Below, one piece after another: positions 1 through 5,671 of a stretch of 6,414 nt of DNA. Numbering within the stretch: the first letter of the stretch is position 1; each line of letters begins with the position of its first letter. The position numbers were made by a program, and so were the translations under genes. The notes under the pieces are model-generated. The model was not told the origin of the DNA, did no database searches, and saw nothing but the letters and a program-made list of their open reading frames with translations. This DNA comes from JBCBZH01 sp039815415 (GTDB lineage Bacteria; Bacteroidota; Rhodothermia; Rhodothermales; Rubricoccaceae): contig JBCBZH010000254.1 in assembly GCA_039815415.1 (NCBI GenBank), forward strand, positions 1 through 6,414, given 5' to 3'.

Positions 1-20
1 AAAGCCCAAAGCCCAAAGCC
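1..20. repeat. AAAGCCC heptamer tandem repeat at window edge
   Basis: Two full AAAGCCC units and a six-base partial unit run from the first base to just before the probable GTG start of the methyltransferase gene. The array may continue to the left of the window. Seven is not a multiple of three, so each added unit would shift any frame read through it; three units restore the frame. It resembles the second heptamer-spaced, C-tract-rich locus at 1773-1830. On the minus strand it reads as GGGCTTT units. Function is unknown. Confidence 0.7.
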
Positions 21-21
21 A

Positions 22-795
22 GTGCCCTCCGTCAACAACGCGTTCTACGACCACCTCGGGGAGACCTGGTATGAGGGCGACGATCACGCCATCGCACTGC
101 TGCGTGCCGAGATGCCACTCAAGGTGGGGTTCGTGTTTGAGCAGATGACGGCTCATGACATCGAGCCCGGCGCACGGATTCTGGATGTCGCCTGTGGCGG
201 CGGGCTGGTGACCTTCCCCCTCGCCGAGGCGGGGTACAGTGTTCACGGCGTCGATCTTTCTGAGGGCTCCATCGAGGCCGCCCGTGGCCGCACTCCCGCC
301 AACTCGACGGCCACCTTTGCCGTTGGCGACGCCTATGCGCTGGAGGCCGAGGATGCCTCGTTCGACGTGGTGCTGCTGCTCGATATGTTGGAGCACGTCG
401 AACGCCCCGCTGACGTGTTAGCGGAGGCCGCACGCGTGGTGCGCCCCGGCGGGCTGGTGATGTTCAACACCTTCAACTCGACGCCTCTCGCGTGGCTGCT
501 GGCGGTTCACGGCTTCAAGTTCATCGTGCGCGACGCACCGGAGCACATCCACGTGTTCGACTTGTTCATCGCTCCGAGCGTGCTCGCCGAGATGGGGGCA
601 GACGCCGGGCTCCAGATGGACGTGGTTCGAGGAGTGCGGCCTGCTCTAGGAAAGCCGTTCTGGTGGTCGCTCCGCCATCGGCGCATCCACCCGGACTTTC
701 AGTTCCGCTTCACCGCTAGCCCGGCGGTCGGCTACATGGGGTGCCTGGTCCGGGAACCGGCCACTCGAGCTGGCGAATTTGCCGAGCAGGCCTAA
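22..795 (+). CDS. ubiG: UbiG-like class I SAM-dependent O-methyltransferase
   Basis: A 257-residue class I methyltransferase of the UbiG type, the family that O-methylates polyprenylated phenols in quinone synthesis. Seen: SAM motif I ILDVACGGG at residues 53-61, the ribose-binding acidic residue Asp78 in HGVDLS, motif II around VVLLLDMLEHV (116-126) and post-motif RPGGLVMF (141-148). The N-terminal FYDHLGETWYEGDDHAIALLRAE and the segment around residues 151-184 (FNSTPLAWLL, then the region ending HVFDLFIAPSVL) match the UbiG pattern beyond the generic fold. GTG at 22 was chosen because it lies just before the conserved N-terminus. The frame stays open to the left edge and no ribosome site is visible, so the true start could be outside. 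Its stop overlaps the stop of the convergent DinB gene by 4 bp. Bacteroidota/Rhodothermota normally use menaquinone, so the true substrate is uncertain. Confidence 0.85.
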   Translation: MPSVNNAFYDHLGETWYEGDDHAIALLRAEMPLKVGFVFEQMTAHDIEPGARILDVACGGGLVTFPLAEAGYSVHGVDLSEGSIEAARGRTPANSTATFAVGDAYALEAEDASFDVVLLLDMLEHVERPADVLAEAARVVRPGGLVMFNTFNSTPLAWLLAVHGFKFIVRDAPEHIHVFDLFIAPSVLAEMGADAGLQMDVVRGVRPALGKPFWWSLRHRRIHPDFQFRFTASPAVGYMGCLVREPATRAGEFAEQA

Positions 796-1343
796 ACGCC
801 GAGCGCAGCGCGTGTGCGTTCAATCTGGGCGATGTGGGCGAGGTCATGCCCAGCCAGCAGCGTCACGATATCTCGGACGCTCTCCTCGCCCCGCTCGCTG
901 TGGATGCCCACCCGCGCCAACTCGTCGTTGGACAGCACGGAAAGCCAGCGGAGTGTGCGCGTGCGCTGTGCGCGGAAGTCCCTCAGACTGTCGGCGAGCG
1001 TGCCTGAGTCGTAGTGGAGCCGTTCGGTCCAGACCTCTTGGTCGAAGCCCGGAATCGCCGGGCGCTCCTCCGCGACGATGAGTCGCATCCGGTACCCGTA
1101 GACCATCTCACAGTCTGAGAGATGATGGAGGATCTGAAGTACCGACCACTCACCAGCATCCGGCTGGCGATGCGCGTCGGTCTCATCCAATCCCGCGACG
1201 GCGTTCGTCAGCGCGTCGGGAGCAGCGGCCAGCAGAGGCATTGGGTCGCGGTCGCCCACACGGGCCTGGATGGCCTCCACGTAGGCTCGCGCGGTCTCGG
1301 CAGAGTACCGGGGAGGGCGCGCGAACGAGCTGGTGTCCGTCAT
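792..1343 (-). CDS. DinB/YfiT-like putative metal-dependent protein
   Basis: A 183-residue DinB-superfamily protein, a four-helix bundle that usually binds one divalent metal through three histidines. Seen: GEWSVLQILHHLSDCE (residues 65-80), supplying His74, and GHDLAHIAQIERTRA near the C-terminus, supplying His166 and His170. This is the family's HLxDxE plus HDxxHxxQI arrangement. Length is normal. Some relatives are thiol-dependent transferases (bacillithiol or mycothiol), others are uncharacterised, and nothing here picks a substrate. The ATG at 1343 overlaps the stop of the upstream lipoprotein gene as ATGA, which suggests translational coupling and fixes the start. No signal peptide is present, so it is probably cytosolic. 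Its stop overlaps the convergent methyltransferase stop. Confidence 0.85.
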   Translation of the reverse strand: MTDTSSFARPPRYSAETARAYVEAIQARVGDRDPMPLLAAAPDALTNAVAGLDETDAHRQPDAGEWSVLQILHHLSDCEMVYGYRMRLIVAEERPAIPGFDQEVWTERLHYDSGTLADSLRDFRAQRTRTLRWLSVLSNDELARVGIHSERGEESVRDIVTLLAGHDLAHIAQIERTRAALGV

Positions 1344-1849
1344 CGGTTCTGGTCGTCTGGGAGACGGGGGATGGCATCGCTAGCTTCGCCTTCCACCAGC
1401 GGGCCGCACACGGCGTCCAGAGCCTCACGAGCCGGGCGAAGCTCAAGCTGGACGGCTTGGACATCGACCGAGACCTCAGTCCAGCGGTCAGACCACTGCT
1501 GGCTCTCACTGGGCGGGTAGTAGCGGAAGATCGACTGGCCCTCCCGAACCGGGCCCTCGAACAGCCCTGTCTCCTCCGCCTCAAATCCCGCAGTGAGCGG
1601 CGTCATGACCGAGTAGCCATTGCGAAGCGAGCGCGCGAGCAGCGTGGAGCAGTCCGTCCGGAGGCGGTAGATGACATGCGCGTCCACCGTGCGTTCGGGG
1701 CCTCCCCCAAAGGTCGTCGCCAGCGCGTTGCATCCCGGCAGCACCATTGAGCTGGCGAGAAGGAGAACAAGAGGGATATGGGATATGGAATGGAGGGATG
1801 AGTGGCCCCAATCCCAGATCCCGAACCCCCAAGTCCTCTCGTCAAACAT
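1340..1849 (-). CDS. Putative lipoprotein of unknown function
   Basis: A 169-residue protein that I do not recognise. Seen: a hydrophobic stretch IPLVLLLASSMVLPGC ending at Cys40, readable as a lipoprotein signal peptide with lipobox LPGC (Pro at -2 is not ideal). The mature part is hydrophilic and has two further cysteines, Cys67 and Cys148, that could pair. The start is ATG 1849, which overlaps the end of lipA (ATGTTTGA). An upstream in-frame ATG at 1945 would lie wholly inside lipA and is unlikely. Between 1849 and the hydrophobic core there is no other in-frame ATG, GTG or TTG. The n-region is therefore unusually long and negatively charged (MFDERTWGFGIWDWG), because it is encoded by a heptamer repeat. 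The gene lies between lipA and DinB with overlaps on both sides, so co-transcription is likely. It could also be a single-span membrane protein if the Cys is not lipidated. Confidence 0.65.
   Translation of the reverse strand: MFDERTWGFGIWDWGHSSLHSISHIPLVLLLASSMVLPGCNALATTFGGGPERTVDAHVIYRLRTDCSTLLARSLRNGYSVMTPLTAGFEAEETGLFEGPVREGQSIFRYYPPSESQQWSDRWTEVSVDVQAVQLELRPAREALDAVCGPLVEGEASDAIPRLPDDQNR
1773..1830. repeat. Degenerate heptamer repeat / inverted repeat with G-quadruplex pattern
   Basis: Plus-strand bases 1773-1788 read GGGATATGGGATATGG. Bases 1808-1822 read CCAATCCCAGATCCC, an imperfect inverted copy separated by 19 bases. Both arms keep a seven-base period. On the minus strand, which is the mRNA strand of the lipoprotein gene, 1830 to 1806 reads G5-TTC-G3-ATCT-G3-ATT-G4. 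That is a textbook four-tract G-quadruplex pattern starting about 20 nt after the ATG at 1849. It encodes the odd WGFGIWDWG segment. In RNA it could fold as a quadruplex or as a hairpin using the two arms; which one forms is not known. Confidence 0.7.
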
Positions 1850-2834
1850 GCCGCTCCGCGTGGTACGAGCTACGCACCAGCGGGCCGCTCTCCACGTGCT
1901 CGATGCCGAGCGCCTCGCCCTGCTCTTTGTACCACGCGAACACATCTGGGTGGACGAACTCCTCCACGGGCAGGTGGTGGCGTGTGGGCTGCAGGTACTG
2001 GCCGATGGTCATCACGTCCACGCCGTGCGCGGCGAAGTCGGCCATCAGCTCGACGACCTCCTCCTTCGTTTCGCCCAGCCCGACCATGATGCCGGACTTG
2101 GTGCGGAGGTCGTACTCGGTCTTGGCCATCTGGATGACATCGAGCGAGCGCTGATAGTCGGCCTGGGGACGGACGCGGCGGTAGAGGCGTGGGACCGTCT
2201 CGACGTTGTGGTTGAGCACCTCGGGGCGGGCGTCGAACACCGTCTCGAGTGCTGGGCGCAGGCCGCGCATGTCTGGGATCAGCACCTCGATGGTCTGGCC
2301 CTGCGCATGGACCAGCCGAATGGTCTCCGCGAAGATGGGTGCGCCGCCGTCCTCGCGGTCGTCCCGGTTGATGGAGGTCACCACGACGTGCTGGAGGCCC
2401 ATCAGGCGTGCGGCCTCGGCCACGCGTCGGGGCTCGTCCCAGTCCAGATCTTTCTGCTCGGGGCGGCCCGTGAGCACGGCGCAGAACGAACAGCCGCGCG
2501 TGCACACGTTGCCCAGGATCATGAACGTGGCCGTGCCCGCGCTCCAGCACTCGCCCATGTTGGGGCATCGAGCTGAGGAACAGACTGTGTGCAGATCGTA
2601 CTCCTCGATGGTCTTCTGGACGTTGCGGAACGTCTCGCCGTAGGGAAGCTTGGCGCGGAGCCATTTGGGGCGCCCGCCGGGCCGGTTGGCGACCTGCGGC
2701 TTCTGGACGACCGGCAGCTCGAGGGCGAAACCATCGCCTTCCGATGCAGGCGTCTCCGCCAGCTCGGGCGCGGTCGCCTTGAGCTGGACCTGGCCGGGGA
2801 GGCGGGGGGGAGAGGGAGTGGCAGAGTCGGCCAT
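1842..2834 (-). CDS. lipA: Lipoyl synthase (radical SAM)
   Basis: Lipoyl synthase inserts two sulfurs into protein-bound octanoyl groups to make lipoamide for the 2-oxoacid dehydrogenase and glycine cleavage complexes; it is cytosolic. In the 330-residue reading, Cys85, Cys90 and Cys96 (CX4CX5C) bind the auxiliary 4Fe-4S cluster that donates sulfur, with RSSY at 321-324 giving its serine ligand. Cys111, Cys115 and Cys118 (CX3CX2C) bind the radical SAM cluster. The conserved core begins near RPKWLRAKLPYG at residue 55, after a low-complexity Pro/Ala-rich N-terminus. An alternative ATG at 2933 adds 33 residues and has AGGGGA 8 nt upstream. I prefer 2834 because third-position GC in that extra stretch falls to about two thirds, against about 80% just downstream, and the family is usually about 290-320 residues. 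The stop overlaps the lipoprotein start. lipB is not in the window. Confidence 0.95.
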   Translation of the reverse strand: MADSATPSPPRLPGQVQLKATAPELAETPASEGDGFALELPVVQKPQVANRPGGRPKWLRAKLPYGETFRNVQKTIEEYDLHTVCSSARCPNMGECWSAGTATFMILGNVCTRGCSFCAVLTGRPEQKDLDWDEPRRVAEAARLMGLQHVVVTSINRDDREDGGAPIFAETIRLVHAQGQTIEVLIPDMRGLRPALETVFDARPEVLNHNVETVPRLYRRVRPQADYQRSLDVIQMAKTEYDLRTKSGIMVGLGETKEEVVELMADFAAHGVDVMTIGQYLQPTRHHLPVEEFVHPDVFAWYKEQGEALGIEHVESGPLVRSSYHAERHV

Positions 2835-3068
2835 CGGGCTGGCGCCATGGGCTGGCGCATTGAGTGGACGAGAAGGTACGGACGGCGCAAACGCGCTCTG
2901 GCCGTCAGCCGTCCCCAGACGCGCCGGGTTCATCAGGGTTTCCCCTGTGGGCGAGCCTATCTTCTCGCCGTGTTCTGCGCAGCGTGTTGCGTGCGGAGTG
3001 GTTCCGCGCCGTGACCCTGTCCACGCTCGATCGACACGCGTCCCCACGACACACAGCACACACCCCGT
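2835..3068. promoter_or_regulatory. Divergent lipA / lat promoter region
   Basis: This is the only stretch between divergent genes, so it should carry promoters for both lipA (leftward) and lat (rightward). I see no convincing -10/-35 pair or Bacteroidota-type TTTG/TAnnTTTG box. Visible structure: a hairpin pair at 2934-2969, a GCGGA/TCCGC stem at 2993-3007, an 8-bp TCGATCGA palindrome at 3027-3034, and a CA-rich, probably unstructured leader at 3045-3065 just before the lat ATG. If lipA starts at 2933, the bases 2835-2933 are coding. Confidence 0.5.
2934..2969 (-). other. Tandem hairpins in the lipA leader
   Basis: In the leftward transcript, GGCGAG pairs with CTCGCC (plus bases 2950-2955 and 2964-2969, 8-nt loop). 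It is followed after two bases by CAGGG pairing with CCCTG (2934-2938 and 2943-2947, 4-nt loop). The second hairpin directly abuts the alternative lipA ATG at 2933 and holds its AGGGGA ribosome-site-like sequence in the stem and loop. This could limit initiation there. It matches no riboswitch class that I can name. Confidence 0.35.
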
Positions 3069-4409
3069 ATGCAGATCCTCGATTCCACAAAAGCGCTTCC
3101 AGCCGCTCACGACGTCCGCGACATCATCGACCGCCGGATGCTGGCCGACGGGTACCCGATGGTCCTCGATATGAAGGGCAGTCATGGGCCGATGCTCCGC
3201 GACGCCCTCACAGGCCGTGAATACGTAGACCTCTTCACGTTCTACGCCTCCAACCCGCTCGGCATGAACCACGCCGGGCTGGCGGGAGACTCGGAGGACG
3301 CCATCGCCTTCCGGGAGCGCCTGATGGACGCCGCGCTCAACAAGGTGGCGAACTCGGACGTCTACACGCCACACCTCGCGCGCGTCGTCCAGACCTTCGA
3401 GCGCGTCGGAATTCCAGCAGAGCTGCCCCACGCATTCTTCGTATCCGGTGGCGCGCTGGCGGTCGAGAACGCTCTCAAGGCGGCCTTCGACTGGAAGATT
3501 CGGAAGAACATGGCCGCTGGGAAGGGCGAGACGGGCGGCACCATGGCGATGCACTTCAAGGAGGCATTCCACGGCCGTAGCGGCTACACCATGTCGCTCA
3601 CCAACACCGACCCGAACAAGGTCGCCCACTACCCGAAGTTCGACTGGCCGCGCATCCTCAACCCGAAGATCCGGGGCGGAAACGTGGAGGAGCGGGAGGC
3701 AGAGGCCATCCGCCAGGCGGAGCAGGCGTTTGCGGACCACCCGGGCGAGATCGCATGCATCATCCTCGAGCCGATCCAGGGCGAAGGCGGCGACAACCAC
3801 TTCCGGTTGGAGTTCTTCCGCGAGCTGCGTCGCCTGGCCGACGAGTACGAGGCCATGCTCATCTTCGACGAGGTCCAGACGGGCGTCGGGCTGACGGGCA
3901 ATTTCTGGGCGTGGCAGGGCATTGGTGTCACGCCGGACATCATCGCGTTCGGCAAGAAGACGCAGGTGTGCGGCATCCTCGCCGGTCCGCGCATCGACGA
4001 GGTGGAGGACAACGTCTTCCAGAAGTCGAGCCGCATCAACTCTACGTGGGGCGGCAACCTCGTGGACATGGTCCGCTTCGACCGCATCCTGGAAGTCATC
4101 GAGTCGGAGGACCTCGTGGGCAACGCTGCGCGCCTGCACGATCCGCTGATGAGCCGCCTTCGCCAGCTCGAGGCGCGGTACGATGGCGTGACGGATTCCC
4201 GAGGCATGGGTCTGATGTGTGCCTTCGACCTTCCGGACAAGGCAACCCGCAACGCCGTGGTGAGCGCTGCCTTCGAAGAGGGGGCCATCATGCTGGGCTG
4301 CGGCCCGCGCACCATCCGGTTCCGCCCGGCGCTGACGGTCACGGAGGCCGACCTCACAATGGGGCTCGACATCCTCGACACCGCACTGGCGAAGGTGCTG
4401 GAGGCGTAA
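3069..4409 (+). CDS. lat: L-lysine 6-aminotransferase (class III, PLP)
   Basis: A 446-residue class III aminotransferase moving the epsilon-amino group of L-lysine to 2-oxoglutarate, giving allysine (which cyclises to piperideine-6-carboxylate) and glutamate. Seen: SGGALAVENALKAAFDWK (126-143), FHGRSGYT around Arg170, EPIQGEGG with Glu239, the PLP-ring Asp267 in IFDEVQTG, the Schiff-base Lys296 in FGKKTQ, and INSTWGGN with Asn324 and Thr326. These blocks match Mycobacterium tuberculosis Lat (Rv3290c) closely. Glu239 aligns with its glutamate switch (Glu243) and Lys296 with Lys300, a constant offset of four. This separates it from ornithine and GABA aminotransferases. Length is full. The ATG at 3069 has no Shine-Dalgarno, only a CA-rich leader. 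It stands alone on its strand, with no allysine dehydrogenase beside it. A stem-loop follows. Confidence 0.93.
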   Translation: MQILDSTKALPAAHDVRDIIDRRMLADGYPMVLDMKGSHGPMLRDALTGREYVDLFTFYASNPLGMNHAGLAGDSEDAIAFRERLMDAALNKVANSDVYTPHLARVVQTFERVGIPAELPHAFFVSGGALAVENALKAAFDWKIRKNMAAGKGETGGTMAMHFKEAFHGRSGYTMSLTNTDPNKVAHYPKFDWPRILNPKIRGGNVEEREAEAIRQAEQAFADHPGEIACIILEPIQGEGGDNHFRLEFFRELRRLADEYEAMLIFDEVQTGVGLTGNFWAWQGIGVTPDIIAFGKKTQVCGILAGPRIDEVEDNVFQKSSRINSTWGGNLVDMVRFDRILEVIESEDLVGNAARLHDPLMSRLRQLEARYDGVTDSRGMGLMCAFDLPDKATRNAVVSAAFEEGAIMLGCGPRTIRFRPALTVTEADLTMGLDILDTALAKVLEA

Positions 4410-4415
4410 CACAAC

Positions 4416-4455
4416 ACCGCCTCCCTGGTGCGCCAAGCGCTTTCGGGGAGGCGGT
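4416..4455 (+). terminator. Stem-loop after lat, terminator-like
   Basis: Bases 4416-4425 (ACCGCCTCCC) and 4446-4455 (GGGAGGCGGT) form a perfect 10-bp inverted repeat with a 20-nt loop, starting 7 nt after the lat stop. No T-run follows, so it is not a classical intrinsic terminator. It may instead stabilise the 3' end or act with Rho. Its position between convergent genes supports an end-of-transcript role. Confidence 0.5.
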
Positions 4456-4518
4456 ACCCTGTACAGACAGCCGTACGAGACTAGAGGCGATGGGAGATCG
4501 TCTCTGAAAGGTGACGTG

Positions 4519-4534
4519 AGCTCGTCTACGAGCT
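4519..4534 (-). terminator. Short hairpin downstream of the small membrane gene
   Basis: AGCTCG at 4519-4524 and CGAGCT at 4529-4534 form a 6-bp stem with a 4-nt loop (a 7-bp inverted repeat if the outer loop bases pair), 24 nt past the stop of the leftward small gene. It lacks a T-run. The right arm overlaps one copy of the recurrent word CGAGCTGGCG. A terminator role is inferred from position only. Confidence 0.3.
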
Positions 4535-4557
4535 GGCGGTGTGAAAAGCCTGGGCTC

Positions 4558-4692
4558 TCACGCGTGCGCCGAGGTGTCGTGAATGTCCTGGAACAGAGTC
4601 GCGCGCCGTTCCCACGCGACGAGCGCGTAGGCTCCCGCGAAGATGGCTCCGAAAAGCAACGCGCTGAGTCCGAGGATGAATACAGCTGCCAT
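4558..4692 (-). CDS. Small single-span membrane protein, 44 residues
   Basis: ATG at 4692 opens a 44-codon frame. Residues 2-26 form one strongly hydrophobic helix (AAVFILGLSALLFGAIFAG, then AYALVA). It is followed by WERR, a positively charged boundary, and a short polar tail FQDIHDTSAHA. By the positive-inside rule the C-terminus faces the cytosol. It is similar in size and layout to small membrane helpers such as CcoS-type cbb3 oxidase proteins, but I see no diagnostic motif and do not assign it. No Shine-Dalgarno is visible, as is usual here; a TATAAA lies about 24 bp upstream. It sits 109 bp after cphB on the same strand, so it is either the last gene of that unit or independent. The helix followed by a charge break is the main sign that it is real; overlapping frames give Arg/Ser-rich nonsense. 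Confidence 0.55.
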   Translation of the reverse strand: MAAVFILGLSALLFGAIFAGAYALVAWERRATLFQDIHDTSAHA

Positions 4693-4801
4693 GACGACAG
4701 AAGAGGTCTGAGAACTTTATACTCCGCACAGCCTTCATCTGTTGCCTGAGGATGTCTTGAGGACGGGTTAAGGAATGATGTCCAAGGGACGTAGGGCCTC
4801 C
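4693..4801 (-). promoter_or_regulatory. cphB-small gene spacer with weak promoter-like elements
   Basis: This 109-bp spacer is visibly less GC-rich than the genes around it. On the minus strand TATAAA (plus 4716-4721) lies 24 bp before the small-gene ATG, but the -35 position 17 bp further up (CAACAG) does not fit a consensus. Plus-strand TGAGGA occurs at 4747-4752 and 4758-4763, exactly 11 bp apart, a one-turn spacing that an operator could use. No clear terminator for cphB is visible here. Confidence 0.3.
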
Positions 4802-5671
4802 TCAGCTGTTGTTCTCAGGGACTGGGTCTTCGTCTTCGTCCAGGAAAGGGACCCGGCTGGGCGCGTAGGCCGTGTGCGTGTTGGTGTCGTACGTGCAGCC
4901 TGCCGCCAACACATGCACCTTCAGCCCGATCAGCGTTACGGGCTCGCCAGAGCGCACGGAGTCCATCGAGGTGTAGCTGAGATCTGTGGGATCCACCACG
5001 GTCACCGTTCCATTTCCGATCACCTCGAATGTGTTGTCGCCCATCAGCACCAGACCGGTATCCTCGTCGATGCCCACGCCAGTGGCAAAGGGGTTGTAGC
5101 TGACGGCTGTGAGGAGGCGGCCGAGACGGTCGCGCTGCCGGAAGTGCTGGTCGATGATGAGGCGGTTCGTCAGCCCGAGGCCCGGTGCCAGCACGACGCC
5201 CTCCGTCGTAGGCGTCGGGCCGGTAGGTCCGGTGGCGATCATGTGCTCGGGCATTACCGCCGCACCCGCCGACGTGCCTGCCACAACCACACCAGCCGCG
5301 TTCTGGCGGCGGATGGCCTGGGCCAGCGGCGTGCCGCCGAGGATGGTGGAGAGGCGAAGCTGGTTGCCGCCCGTCATGAAAATGCCCGTCGAGTCGCGCA
5401 CGGCATCGACCACTTCCGGGACGCGAGCGTGCTCCCGCTCGGAGATGTTGAGCACCTTGACGCTCGTTGCGCCGAGGTCTTTGAACAGCTTGGCGTAGCG
5501 CTCGCCGGTGTCAGGAAGCTCGGACGCGGTTGGGATGACAGCCACCCGGGCATCCGGACCGCCCGCCAGCTCGAGCACGCGCGTGAGGATGGCACGGGTG
5601 CCGGTTTTGGCCTCGGCGCCGCCGATGGGGATGACGGCGCCGCGCGGCGAATCAACAGAGGGGGAGGGCAT
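4802..5671 (-). CDS. cphB: Cyanophycinase (peptidase family S51)
   Basis: A 289-residue cyanophycinase that cuts the storage polymer cyanophycin (poly-Asp backbone with Arg, sometimes Lys, side chains) into beta-Asp-Arg dipeptides. Seen: RGAVIPIGGAE near the N-terminus, TGGNQLRLSTILGGT (100-114), the nucleophile elbow AGTSAGA with Ser134, IIDQHFRQRDRLGRL with His176, and GVGIDEDTG with Glu203. Ser, His and Glu sit at a constant offset of two from the Ser132/His174/Glu201 triad of the Synechocystis enzyme, so the active site looks intact. There is no signal peptide, which points to the intracellular CphB form rather than the secreted CphE form. The C-terminus ends in an acidic tail (LDEDEDPVPENNS). 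It lies 79 bp downstream of the dipeptidase gene, probably in one operon. ATG at 5671 was chosen because the conserved core starts ten residues in. Confidence 0.94.
   Translation of the reverse strand: MPSPSVDSPRGAVIPIGGAEAKTGTRAILTRVLELAGGPDARVAVIPTASELPDTGERYAKLFKDLGATSVKVLNISEREHARVPEVVDAVRDSTGIFMTGGNQLRLSTILGGTPLAQAIRRQNAAGVVVAGTSAGAAVMPEHMIATGPTGPTPTTEGVVLAPGLGLTNRLIIDQHFRQRDRLGRLLTAVSYNPFATGVGIDEDTGLVLMGDNTFEVIGNGTVTVVDPTDLSYTSMDSVRSGEPVTLIGLKVHVLAAGCTYDTNTHTAYAPSRVPFLDEDEDPVPENNS

Noticed and set aside
1671..2576. A 301-codon plus-strand frame opposite lipA
   Set aside because: It mirrors the lipA codons, is His/Asp/Leu-rich, and has no recognisable motif. lipA has all its catalytic cysteines, so the antisense frame is a shadow.
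2890..2950. Resemblance of the lipA leader (CACAGGGGAAACC) to the conserved core of c-di-GMP-I (GEMM) riboswitches
   Set aside because: Only a short block matches. The GAAA tetraloop and its receptor and the second conserved stem of that class are not present, and the match overlaps a possible coding start. It is probably chance.
1842..4436. A single minus-strand open frame of 864 codons running from inside the lat region through lipA
   Set aside because: Only the last part (2834 to 1842) is lipA. The upstream part is antisense to lat, has His/Arg/Asp/Val-rich composition with no domain, and is open because GC-rich codons rarely produce stops in the complementary frame.
4516..4749. Plus- and minus-strand frames of 70-77 codons in the lat-cphB gap
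   Set aside because: Both read as charged, Arg/Ser-rich sequence without a hydrophobic or motif pattern. The 44-codon minus frame at 4558-4692 in the same stretch is much more protein-like.
4747..4763. TGAGGA direct repeats 11 bp apart as a named operator
   Set aside because: Two copies of six bases are expected fairly often by chance, and I know no regulator with this site. Kept only as a note on the spacer.
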